Source: DASYQD01 sp036005845
GTDB taxonomy: Bacteria; Acidobacteriota; Thermoanaerobaculia; Multivoradales; JAIOJS01
Assembly (NCBI GenBank): GCA_036005845.1
Contig: DASYQD010000169.1
Location: forward strand, 1-47,631
Direction: 5' to 3'
DNA: 47,631 nt
This document shows positions 1-6,918 of this stretch, in pieces. Within the stretch, counting starts at the first letter, position 1; each line of letters starts with the position of its first letter. Position numbers and translations under genes: made by a program. The notes beneath the pieces were generated by a model, which ran no database searches, was not told the origin of the DNA, and saw only the letters and a program-made list of their open reading frames with translations.

Positions 1-6
1 CGCGCT

Positions 7-12
7 CCTCCT
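7..12 (-). promoter_or_regulatory. Shine-Dalgarno of a gene beginning just beyond the left edge
   Basis: On the minus strand the last bases before the window edge contain a full AGGAGG, with only six bases left before the edge. A start codon is therefore expected at or just outside the boundary. The unseen gene would follow the polyprenyl synthase on the same strand, where isoprenoid genes such as dxs are often found, but its identity cannot be read here. Confidence 0.5.
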
Positions 13-115
13 CTCAGTTACCACGCAGCGCGGCCCGGTGCCGCGGCGGCGGCCCCCGGATCCGCCCGGCACCCGCCGGCCGGGAGGTCACCGCCCCTCA
101 GCGACCACACCCCGC

Positions 116-907
116 TCAGCGCTTGCGATCGCGCACCACAACCGCCAACGCCCGCAACGCCTCAGCCTTCGCGCCGAGCGGCGCCAATCCATCCACCGCA
201 AAAGCCAGCAGCTCCGCCGCCAGCGCCTGAGCCCCCTCCACTCCCAGCAACTTCACGAACGTCACCTTCGCCTCGTCCTTGCCCAAATCCTTGCCGACGA
301 CCTCCGCCTCGCCCACCACATCCAACAAGTCGTCGGTAATCTGAAACGCCAACCCCACATTCTTCGCGTACTTCGTGACCAGCTCGAGCTCGCGCCTCTT
401 GGCATCAGCCGCCATTGCCCCCAGCTCCGCCGCGGCGATGAACAGCGCGCCGGTCTTGTGGCTGTGGATGTACTCCAGCCGCTCCAGATCCAGAGACTCA
501 CCGCGACTCTCCAAGTCCAACGCTTGCCCGCCGATCAACCCCTCAGTCCCCACCGCCGCCGCCAGGTGATGCGCCAAGTCCGCCGCCGTGTACCGCGACA
601 GCCCGAGGCGCTGCCCCGCCTCCGCGACCACCGCGAAAGCCCGGTTCAGCAGCCCGAAAGCCGCCAACAAAGCCACGTCCTCGCCGAACTCGCGATGCAC
701 CGTCGCCCGCCCGCGCCGCAGCCGCGCGTCGTCCATCGCCGGCAAGTCATCGAGCACCAGCGAGCACGCGTGCACCATCTCCACCGCGCCGGCGAGATCC
801 ACCACCTCCTCGCGGCGGCAGCCCAACATCTCCGCCACCGCGAGCGTCAACACCGGCCGCACGCGCTTGCCCGGCCCGGTGAGCGCGTAGACCATCGCCG
901 CGTGCAC
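116..907 (-). CDS. ispA: Short-chain polyprenyl (farnesyl/geranylgeranyl) diphosphate synthase, start uncertain
   Basis: This is an IspA-type trans-prenyltransferase that condenses isopentenyl diphosphate onto allylic diphosphates to supply isoprenoid precursors in the cytoplasm. Counting from the GTG at 907, residues 13-20 hold the conserved GKRVRPVL. Residues 53-60 hold the first Asp-rich motif DDLPAMDD followed by RRG. Residues 192-196 hold the second motif DDLLD, followed by GKDLGKDEAK. The 263 residues are short for the family (about 290-300). Homologous N-terminal sequence continues in frame upstream to about 1009 but contains no ATG, GTG or TTG, so the true start is unresolved. It lies just downstream of the STAS gene on the same strand. 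Product chain length (C15 or C20) cannot be settled from sequence alone. Confidence 0.88.
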   Translation of the reverse strand: MHAAMVYALTGPGKRVRPVLTLAVAEMLGCRREEVVDLAGAVEMVHACSLVLDDLPAMDDARLRRGRATVHREFGEDVALLAAFGLLNRAFAVVAEAGQRLGLSRYTAADLAHHLAAAVGTEGLIGGQALDLESRGESLDLERLEYIHSHKTGALFIAAAELGAMAADAKRRELELVTKYAKNVGLAFQITDDLLDVVGEAEVVGKDLGKDEAKVTFVKLLGVEGAQALAAELLAFAVDGLAPLGAKAEALRALAVVVRDRKR

Positions 908-1010
908 CCGCTCCGGGCGCTGGTGCGCGGCGGGGAGCAGCGCCGGCAGGCGCCGGTCTACGCGCTCGCCAAAGGCCTGAAGCCGTTCGCCAAGCGCGGC
1001 CGCGTCGTCG

Positions 1011-1349
1011 CTACTTGAACGACGCCACCGCCGAAGCTTCGTCGTCGTAGACCTCGAAGACGGTGATCAGCTGCGTGATCTGCAGGATGTCGTTCACCTT
1101 CGGCGGCAACCCCACCAGCTTCAGCTTGCCGCCGCGGTGGGCGACGCTGGTATAGGCGGAGACCAGCTCGCCGACACCCGCCGAGTCGATGGTCGTCACT
1201 CCCTGCAGGTTGAGCAGGATGTCGCGCGCGCCGCCGCCCAGCGCCACCTGCACCGCGTCCTTGATCGCCACGTCGCCGACCCCGATGGTGATCTTGCCCG
1301 TCACGTCCAGGACGGTCACGTCCCCCACTTGGCGCTGTCTGATGTTCAT
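1011..1349 (-). CDS. STAS-domain anti-sigma factor antagonist (SpoIIAA/RsbV-like)
   Basis: This is a 112-residue single STAS domain. Proteins of this family bind an RsbW-type kinase when unphosphorylated and so release the partner sigma factor; they are inactivated by phosphorylation of one serine. The motif TTIDSAGVGEL places that serine at Ser56, inside the canonical D-S-x-G context. The ATG at 1349 overlaps the TGA of the upstream HATPase gene by four bases (ATGA), so the two are probably translationally coupled and made in matched amounts. No cognate sigma factor lies beside it. A matching SpoIIE-type phosphatase is found about 17 kb away in this window. Confidence 0.9.
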   Translation of the reverse strand: MNIRQRQVGDVTVLDVTGKITIGVGDVAIKDAVQVALGGGARDILLNLQGVTTIDSAGVGELVSAYTSVAHRGGKLKLVGLPPKVNDILQITQLITVFEVYDDEASAVASFK

Positions 1350-1807
1350 GACCTCGTCTCCTCCTCGGCACGCGGCGCCGCGGCCGACTTGATTCGCTTG
1401 CGCAACACCACCTCGGTGCCGCCCTGGGCGCCGAAACGGTACTCCACCTTGTCCATCAGGCTCCGCATGTAGAAGATCCCGCGCCCGCCCGGGCGCAGCA
1501 GGTTCTCGGGCGCCAGCGGGTCGGCGACGGAAGAAGGGTCGAAGCCCTTCCCCTCGTCGCGCACCGAGACCTCGACGTCGCCGGCGTCGATGCGGACCTC
1601 GACCTCGACCTGCTTCTGCGGGTCGCCGCCGTTGCCGTGCTTGATGGCGTTGGCCACCGCCTCGCGCACCGCGAGGCCGATCCAGTGGCGGTCGTCGTCG
1701 CCCAGCTCGAGCCGCTGCAGCAGGTCCTCGACGACGGCCTGCACCAGCTCGATGTTCTCGAAGCGGCTGGCCACCGCAAGGTACGCCTCGGGCTCCACGA
1801 CCGGCAT
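1346..1807 (-). CDS. RsbW-like anti-sigma factor serine kinase (HATPase_c_2)
   Basis: This is a 153-residue GHKL ATPase of the SpoIIAB/RsbW type, the switch kinase that either holds a sigma factor or phosphorylates the STAS partner. The N-box reads EAVANAIKHGN (residues 49-59). The G1 box is RDEGKGF with Asp84, and the G2 box is GGRGIFYMRSLMD. The ATG at 1807 is preceded by a possible -10 (TACTAT) 12 nt upstream. It overlaps the STAS gene by four bases. Some family members bind response regulators instead of sigma factors, so the target remains inferred. Confidence 0.88.
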   Translation of the reverse strand: MPVVEPEAYLAVASRFENIELVQAVVEDLLQRLELGDDDRHWIGLAVREAVANAIKHGNGGDPQKQVEVEVRIDAGDVEVSVRDEGKGFDPSSVADPLAPENLLRPGGRGIFYMRSLMDKVEYRFGAQGGTEVVLRKRIKSAAAPRAEEETRS

Positions 1808-1819
1808 AGGGTGCGTCCG

Positions 1820-1825
1820 ATAGTA
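1820..1825 (-). promoter_or_regulatory. Possible -10 box for the RsbW/STAS pair
   Basis: TACTAT on the minus strand lies 12 nt before the ATG at 1807, in the short gap after the CPBP protease gene. No convincing -35 is visible. It would let the partner-switch pair be transcribed apart from the upstream genes. Confidence 0.3.
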
Positions 1826-1871
1826 ACAGCGATGCTCGGCGCCACCCCACCCGGCGCGCTCAGCCGCGCGC

Positions 1872-2756
1872 TCACCACGGCAGGCCGCTCCCTGCGGCGA
1901 GCAGCGCGCCGGCCAGCGGACCCAGCGCCTTGGCCCCGCCCTGCGGCCATTGGTGTAGCGCCCAGGGGATGAGGATCAGCAGCTGCACCGCGTCGAAGAG
2001 GAAGTGCGCCGCGATCGCCGGCCAGAGGTTCTGCCGCCACCAGACGAGGCCGGCGAAGACGAGCGACAGGATGCTGACGCCGACGAGCAGGAAGGGCTGG
2101 TCGTAGGAGAGGTGCGCAAGCACGAAGAGCAGCGTCGAGACGCCGATCCCCACCCGCGGCTGCAGGAAGCCGCGGAAGAAGATCTCCTCGACGACGCCGG
2201 CCGAGAGCGCCAGCGCCAGCTTGAGCCCGGCGGGCAGCCCGGCGATCCACACGATCAGCGCCGGCGGCTGCCGCGGCAGGAGGTTCTCGCCCCCCAGCGC
2301 GTACAGCGTGCCGACCACCACCAGCATGCAGACCAGCAGCACCGGCCAGACGAGCAGGCCGAGGCCGAAGCCGATGCCCACTTCCTTCGCCGGCTGTGCG
2401 GTAGAGAGGCCGAGCTGGCGCGCGAAGAGGCGCGGCAGGCTCACTCCCGTGTGCGGCTCGCCGGCGAACCCGAGCAACAGCCAGAGCAGCAGCGCGGCGA
2501 CCAGCATCCCGTGCAGCCAGAAGAGCCGCAGCGTCGGGATCTCGGCCGGCAGCGGCCCGCGCTCGAGACCCACCATGCCCAGCGCCGCGAAGACGCCGAT
2601 GTAGAGCACCGCGGCGACGACCAGAGAACCGGCGAGCCGCCGCCAGGGCTGCCGAAAGCCCGGCGGCATCAAGCCGTGCGTGAAGGTGAGCTGATCCACC
2701 GCCGTGGCGCTGACCAGCGCCAGCACCAGCGGGCCGAGCAGGCGAAGGGGCTCCAA
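1872..2756 (-). CDS. CPBP-family intramembrane metalloprotease (CAAX protease/ABI type)
   Basis: This is a 294-residue polytopic membrane protein with at least six hydrophobic segments. It carries the CPBP signature: EE-x3-R at Glu190, Glu191 and Arg195, an isolated His215, and HFLFD with His251 and Asp255. These residues form the glutamate/histidine active site of CAAX prenyl-endopeptidase-like proteases. Bacterial members act in peptide maturation, immunity or unknown processes, and the substrate here is unknown. The start is a TTG four bases after the stop of the universal stress protein gene, so the two probably share a transcript. No bacteriocin or prenylated peptide gene is seen nearby. 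Confidence 0.85.
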   Translation of the reverse strand: MEPLRLLGPLVLALVSATAVDQLTFTHGLMPPGFRQPWRRLAGSLVVAAVLYIGVFAALGMVGLERGPLPAEIPTLRLFWLHGMLVAALLLWLLLGFAGEPHTGVSLPRLFARQLGLSTAQPAKEVGIGFGLGLLVWPVLLVCMLVVVGTLYALGGENLLPRQPPALIVWIAGLPAGLKLALALSAGVVEEIFFRGFLQPRVGIGVSTLLFVLAHLSYDQPFLLVGVSILSLVFAGLVWWRQNLWPAIAAHFLFDAVQLLILIPWALHQWPQGGAKALGPLAGALLAAGSGLPW

Positions 2757-2760
2757 CCCG

Positions 2761-3228
2761 TCAGGGCTCCTGCGCGGTCGCCAGCGGCGGCAGCACGAGC
2801 ACCGGGCAGCTCGCGTGGCGCAGCACGCTCTCCGCCGTGCTGCCCATGAAGGCGTGGCGGATGCCGCTGCTGCCGTGGCGCGCCAGCACGATCAAGTCGG
2901 CGCCGATGTCGGCGGCCACCGTCACGATCTCGTGGCGCGGGCGGCCGCGGACGACGAGCTTCTCGACGCCGCCGGGTGGCGGCGGGCTCTGCAGCAACTC
3001 GCTCATGTGGTGCAGCGCGCGCTCGCGCATCGACTTGTAGAACTCCTCGTCGGGGTGGTCCCAGGCGAAGAGCTCGGGGTAGGGGAAGCTGTCCTCGATG
3101 ACGGTGAGCAGCGCCACCTGCGCCTGCGCCGCTGCCGCCAGCGCCAGCCCGTAGCGCAGCGCACGCTGGGAGTCGTCCGAGAAGTCGAGCGGGATGAGGA
3201 CCTTCTTGGGCGGAAAGGGCGCGTTCAT
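2761..3228 (-). CDS. Universal stress protein (UspA family)
   Basis: This is a 155-residue single Usp domain. It begins KKVLIPLDFSDDS, the usual first strand with its acidic residue, and ends with the nucleotide-binding segment ARHG-x9-GS followed by SCPVLVLP. The first Gly of the G-2x-G-9x-G(S/T) signature is replaced by Ala, a common variation among ATP-binding members. It is cytoplasmic and probably helps survival under stress or arrest. The ATG at 3228 lies nine bases after a TAGGAT -10 box with no Shine-Dalgarno, so the transcript may be almost leaderless. It is followed four bases later by the CPBP protease gene. Confidence 0.9.
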   Translation of the reverse strand: MNAPFPPKKVLIPLDFSDDSQRALRYGLALAAAAQAQVALLTVIEDSFPYPELFAWDHPDEEFYKSMRERALHHMSELLQSPPPPGGVEKLVVRGRPRHEIVTVAADIGADLIVLARHGSSGIRHAFMGSTAESVLRHASCPVLVLPPLATAQEP

Positions 3229-3237
3229 CGGCTGCGG

Positions 3238-3243
3238 ATCCTA
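3238..3243 (-). promoter_or_regulatory. -10 box of the universal stress protein gene
   Basis: TAGGAT on the minus strand ends nine bases before the ATG at 3228. The expected transcription start is within a few bases of that ATG. No -35 match is clear. Confidence 0.45.
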
Positions 3244-3304
3244 ACAGCGAATGGCGGCGCGGAGCTTCGCGGCGAAGGCGGCGCCGTGGCATCCTTGCGG
3301 CCTC

Positions 3305-6082
3305 ATGAAGATCACTTCCGTTGCGGGGTGCGCGGTGCGGGTCGTGGTGTCTCTCGTCGCAGTCGCGGCATGGCCGGCGGCTGCCGCGGCGCAGGCGCCA
3401 GCGCCGCCGTCGGCCGAGCCTCATCTGGCCGACGTGCGCCGGCTCACCGTCGGTGGCGAGAACGCCGAGGCCTACTGGGCGCCCGACGGGCAGCGGCTGA
3501 TCTTTCAGCGCACGGCTCCCGAGGTGGATGGCGCGCCGAGCTGCGATCAGATCTACCAGCTCGACCTCGATGCGGCGAGCGGCATTCCCACGCCGACGCT
3601 TCTCTCCTCGGGCCAGGGACGCACGACCTGCAGCTACTTCCTTCCCGACAACCGCCGCTTCCTCTATTCGACGACCGAACTGCTCGCGCCCGGCTGCCCG
3701 CCGCCGCCCGATCGCAGCCACGGCTACACGTGGGCGGTGTACGACACCTACGAGATCGTGCTGCGCGATGGTGATGGGCCGCCGCGCCGGCTCACCGACA
3801 ACCACGCCTATGACGCCGAGGCGACGATCTGCCCGCGCGACGGCTCGATCGTCTTCACCTCCGACCGCGACGGCGACCTCGAGCTCTACCGCATGGACGC
3901 CGACGGCAAGAACGTCGTGCGGCTGACCAATGCGCCGGGCTACGACGGCGGCGCCTTCTTCTCGCCCGACTGCAGCCACATCGTCTGGCGCGCGGCGCGG
4001 CCGCAGGGCGCGGCCCTCGAGGAGGCGCGCGCGTTGCTCGCGCAGCACCTCGTCAAGCCGACGCAGCTCGAGCTGTGGACGGCGCGCGCCGACGGCACGG
4101 AAGCGCAGCAGGTCACCTACCTCGGCGCCGCCTCCTTCGCGCCGTCGTTCTTCCCGTCGGGAGACCGCATCGCCTTCGCCAGCAACTTCGGCGACCCGAA
4201 GGGCCGCGAGTTCGACCTCTGGGCGATCGACGTCGCCGGCACGCGGCTGGAGCGCATCACCGCGACGCCGGGCTTCGACGGCTTCCCGATGTTCTCGCCC
4301 GACGGCACGCGGCTGGCGTACGGCACCAACCGCTTCATCCCCGGCGGCCACGAGACGGACGTCGCCGTGGCGCGCTGGGTGGATTCAGCGCCGCGCTTCG
4401 AGGAGGGTCCGGCGGATCGCTATCTCGAGGACGTGCGGTGGCTCGCCGACGATGCGCGCGAAGGACGCGGCATGGGCAGCGCGGGGTTGGTCGCGGCGGC
4501 GAAGTGGCTCGAGGCCCGCTTCCGCAGCATCGGCCTGCAGCCCAGCGTGGCGGGCGGTTTCCGCCTGCCGGTGCAAGTGCCGACGGCGGTGCGCGTCGAG
4601 CCCGGCACGGCGCTGCGGGTCGACGGCCGCGAGGTGGCGCACGGCACCGACTTCGAGGTCGCCGGCTTCTCGTCGACCGGTAAGGTGGCCGGCGACGTCG
4701 CGTCGGTCGGCTACGGCATCGTCGCGCCCGAGCAGGGCCGCGACGACTACGCCAGCGTCGACGTCAAGGGCAAGGTGGCGCTCGTTCGCCGCTTCGTCCC
4801 GCCCGGAGATGCCTTCGCCGACCCCGAGCTGGCGCGGCGCTACGGCGACTTGCACGCCAAGGCGTTCTCGGCGCGCGAGCACGGCGCCGTGGCGCTGCTC
4901 GTCGTCGATCTACCACCTCCGGATGACGCGAAGGAAGAGCAGGAAGTCGAGGAGGCGCCGCTGCCGAGCCTGCACGTCGAGGAGCGCGGCGACGCCGGCA
5001 TCCCGGTGCTGGTGCTACGCCGCGAGATCGGCCGCGCGCTGTTCGCGGGCGCGCACCGCGTCGAAGCCGACGTGCGCCTCGCCCACGAGCACGCCGACAC
5101 CGCCAACGTCGTGGGCGTGCTGCGCGCCACCGCTGCCAACGAGCACCTGCCGCCGATCGTGCTCGGCGCCCACTACGACCACCTCGGCCGCGGCGGCAGC
5201 GGCTCGCTGGCGCCCGAGTCGCACGACGTGCACAACGGCGCCGACGACAATGCGTCGGGCGTCGCCGCGCTGCTCGAGACGGCGCGCTTGCTCGCGGCCG
5301 GCCCGCGCTCGCGCGATGTCTGGTTCGTCGCCTTCACCGGCGAAGAGGAGGGCCTGTTCGGCTCGACCGCGCTCGTGCGCCACCCGCCGAAAGGCCTCGA
5401 CGTCGAGCACGCACTGGCCATGCTCAACTTCGACATGGTCGGCCGGCTACGCAACAACCGCGTCAGCCTGCTCGGCGGCGGCTCGGCGAGCGAATGGAGC
5501 GAGCTCGTCGAAGCGCCGTGCCGCGACCTCGGACTCGACTGCCAACTCGGCGGCGACGGCTACGGCCCTTCCGACCAGACGCCGTTCTACGCCGCCGGCG
5601 TTCCCGTTCTCCACTTCTTCACCGGCGTCCACGACGACTACCACAAACCGTCCGACGACAGCGCGGCGATCAACGCCGCCGGAGGAGCGCGCGTGGCCGA
5701 GTTGGCCGCCAGAGTCGTCGACGCGCTCGAGCAGCGCGCCGCGCCGCTCACCTATCAGCGCGTGGCGGCCCCGGCGCCGAGCAACGCCGACGTGCGCTCC
5801 TACGGCGCCTCGCTCGGCACCATCCCCGACTACGTCGGCCCAGCGAACGGCGCGACCGGGGTGCTGCTCGCCGGCACGCGCCCCGGCGGCCCCGCGGAAA
5901 AGGCCGGCCTGCGCCGCGGCGACATCCTCGTCGAGCTCGCCGGCACGCCCGTCCGCGACGTCAACGACTTCATGTACATCCTCCGCCGCGTCAAGCCCGG
6001 CCAGACCTCGACCGCCGTAGTGATGCGCGACGGCCAGCGCGTCATCGTCGACGTCACCTTCGACGTCTCGCGCCGGCACTGA
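3305..6082 (+). CDS. Secreted M28 aminopeptidase with TolB-like propeller and C-terminal PDZ
   Basis: This encodes a 925-residue exported zinc peptidase. The ATG at 3305 gives a classic signal peptide (MKIT, hydrophobic core, AAAQA cleavage); a frame extension back to 3251 would bury it. Residues about 40-370 hold several PD40/TolB-type propeller blades with repeated FSPDG/SPDC turns. Residues about 440-560 resemble a PA domain. The M28 domain follows, with zinc-binding and catalytic segments GAHYDHLG (about 620), DDNASG (about 648), GEEEG (about 681), NFDMVGR (about 709) and VPVLHFFTG (about 769). A PDZ domain occupies about residues 835-920. It probably hydrolyses peptides in the periplasm or outside the cell, with the propeller and PDZ recruiting substrate or partners. 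It stands alone between divergent and convergent neighbours. Confidence 0.92.
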   Translation: MKITSVAGCAVRVVVSLVAVAAWPAAAAAQAPAPPSAEPHLADVRRLTVGGENAEAYWAPDGQRLIFQRTAPEVDGAPSCDQIYQLDLDAASGIPTPTLLSSGQGRTTCSYFLPDNRRFLYSTTELLAPGCPPPPDRSHGYTWAVYDTYEIVLRDGDGPPRRLTDNHAYDAEATICPRDGSIVFTSDRDGDLELYRMDADGKNVVRLTNAPGYDGGAFFSPDCSHIVWRAARPQGAALEEARALLAQHLVKPTQLELWTARADGTEAQQVTYLGAASFAPSFFPSGDRIAFASNFGDPKGREFDLWAIDVAGTRLERITATPGFDGFPMFSPDGTRLAYGTNRFIPGGHETDVAVARWVDSAPRFEEGPADRYLEDVRWLADDAREGRGMGSAGLVAAAKWLEARFRSIGLQPSVAGGFRLPVQVPTAVRVEPGTALRVDGREVAHGTDFEVAGFSSTGKVAGDVASVGYGIVAPEQGRDDYASVDVKGKVALVRRFVPPGDAFADPELARRYGDLHAKAFSAREHGAVALLVVDLPPPDDAKEEQEVEEAPLPSLHVEERGDAGIPVLVLRREIGRALFAGAHRVEADVRLAHEHADTANVVGVLRATAANEHLPPIVLGAHYDHLGRGGSGSLAPESHDVHNGADDNASGVAALLETARLLAAGPRSRDVWFVAFTGEEEGLFGSTALVRHPPKGLDVEHALAMLNFDMVGRLRNNRVSLLGGGSASEWSELVEAPCRDLGLDCQLGGDGYGPSDQTPFYAAGVPVLHFFTGVHDDYHKPSDDSAAINAAGGARVAELAARVVDALEQRAAPLTYQRVAAPAPSNADVRSYGASLGTIPDYVGPANGATGVLLAGTRPGGPAEKAGLRRGDILVELAGTPVRDVNDFMYILRRVKPGQTSTAVVMRDGQRVIVDVTFDVSRRH

Positions 6083-6094
6083 GCGCGACCGCGG

Positions 6095-6307
6095 CTACAA
6101 CAGCCGCTTGAACTCGTCGATCGTCAGGCCAGCGTCCCGGACGATGCCGGCCATGGTGAACGCATTGACCGGATTGGCGCGAGGGATGGTGAGGATGCGA
6201 GTGCCGTCGGTCATCACGACGTGCTTCCCCTCGCGTGCGACACGGAAGCCCGCCTTCTCGAGAGCCCTAACGGCCTGCCGGTGCGAAACGCCCGGGAGCC
6301 TGGGCAC
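6095..6307 (-). CDS. hicA: HicA-family toxin
   Basis: This is a 70-residue HicA mRNA interferase-like protein with a double-stranded RNA-binding-type fold. It starts MPRLPGVSHRQAVRAL from a GTG at 6307, matching the usual HicA N-terminus. It carries the GKHVV segment with the catalytic histidine and ends with the typical AGLTIDEFKRLL helix. The start lies two bases after the hicB stop, so translation is probably coupled to the antitoxin. The order is antitoxin first. The toxin is expected to cleave mRNA when HicB is degraded. Confidence 0.88.
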   Translation of the reverse strand: MPRLPGVSHRQAVRALEKAGFRVAREGKHVVMTDGTRILTIPRANPVNAFTMAGIVRDAGLTIDEFKRLL

Positions 6308-6309
6308 GA

Positions 6310-6507
6310 CTAAACGGGGACTTCGACCTCGCGAACGTCGGCGTCGCGGAGGTTCTCCTCGACGACGGCGAGGTATTCGCGGATCGCATCCTCGATGTTG
6401 GCCAACGCCTCGCGCTCGGTTTCGCCCTGGGACCAGCAACCCGGCAGGCCGGGTACCCAGATGCTGACCCCTTCTTCTGTTTGCTGCAGCGCGACCTTAT
6501 AGCGCAC
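6310..6507 (-). CDS. hicB: HicB-family antitoxin
   Basis: This is a 65-residue HicB domain containing the family core WVPGLPGCWSQGET and a following helix with EREALANIEDAIREYL. The core is a degenerate RNase H-like fold that blocks HicA. There is no added C-terminal DNA-binding domain, so any autorepression would need another factor or the complex itself. The start is GTG with an AGGAG six bases upstream (6514-6518), and a TAGACT -10 lies at 6526-6531. It is immediately followed by hicA. Confidence 0.88.
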   Translation of the reverse strand: MRYKVALQQTEEGVSIWVPGLPGCWSQGETEREALANIEDAIREYLAVVEENLRDADVREVEVPV

Positions 6508-6525
6508 TTGTGGCTCCTGCTGTCG

Positions 6526-6531
6526 AGTCTA
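6526..6531 (-). promoter_or_regulatory. -10 box of the hicBA operon
   Basis: TAGACT on the minus strand lies 18 nt upstream of the hicB GTG, leaving room for a short leader that includes the AGGAG at 6514-6518. Confidence 0.4.
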
Positions 6532-6550
6532 GCGCCTACGTGGCGTCGCT

Positions 6551-6817
6551 CTACTTCAGCCGCATCTGATACTGCCGGAGCTGGCTCAACGCTCCCATGA
6601 GCCGCGAGCACTTGCGGTTCTTGTGCTGCAGCCCCGGGATGTCGTCGAGCGGCACCTGGACGGCGCGCACTTCGCGCAGCAGCTTGTCCATCTCGAAGCC
6701 CAGCTTGTCGAGCTCGCCGCGCTCGAGGCGCTTGTAGGTGCGCTCGTTGACGAGGATGAAGCCGTCGGCGATCTGCTGCGACATCGCCCAGGCGCTGCCG
6801 CCCATGAAGTTGCCCAT
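6551..6817 (-). CDS. Small protein of unknown function (88 aa)
   Basis: I do not recognise this family. The protein is mixed charged and soluble, with no signal peptide or membrane segment. It begins MGNFMGGSAWAMSQQI and has a central acidic/basic helical stretch (RLERGELDKLGFEMDKLLREV). It ends with a basic tail containing one cysteine (NRKCSRLMGALSQLRQYQM). The methionine- and glutamine-rich ends look like helices and could mediate dimer formation. It has its own plausible promoter (TAAGAT nine bases before the ATG) and diverges from the acyl-CoA dehydrogenase gene, which supports it being a real gene. Confidence 0.6.
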   Translation of the reverse strand: MGNFMGGSAWAMSQQIADGFILVNERTYKRLERGELDKLGFEMDKLLREVRAVQVPLDDIPGLQHKNRKCSRLMGALSQLRQYQMRLK

Positions 6818-6826
6818 GTTCTCTGT

Positions 6827-6832
6827 ATCTTA
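6827..6832 (-). promoter_or_regulatory. -10 box of the 88-aa gene
   Basis: TAAGAT on the minus strand ends nine bases before the ATG at 6817. The spacing matches the near-leaderless pattern seen at other genes in the window. Confidence 0.35.
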
Positions 6833-6918
6833 GGGCCGATCGTGCGTTATGCTGCGCCTCCGGCGCGGCCGCGCCGCGCCCTCCACTCTCTGCGTCCAAA
6901 GCCTCAAGGAGCCACCGC

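Noticed and set aside
3251..3304. 18-residue extension of the M28 peptidase
   Set aside because: It would hide the signal peptide that starts at the ATG at 3305.
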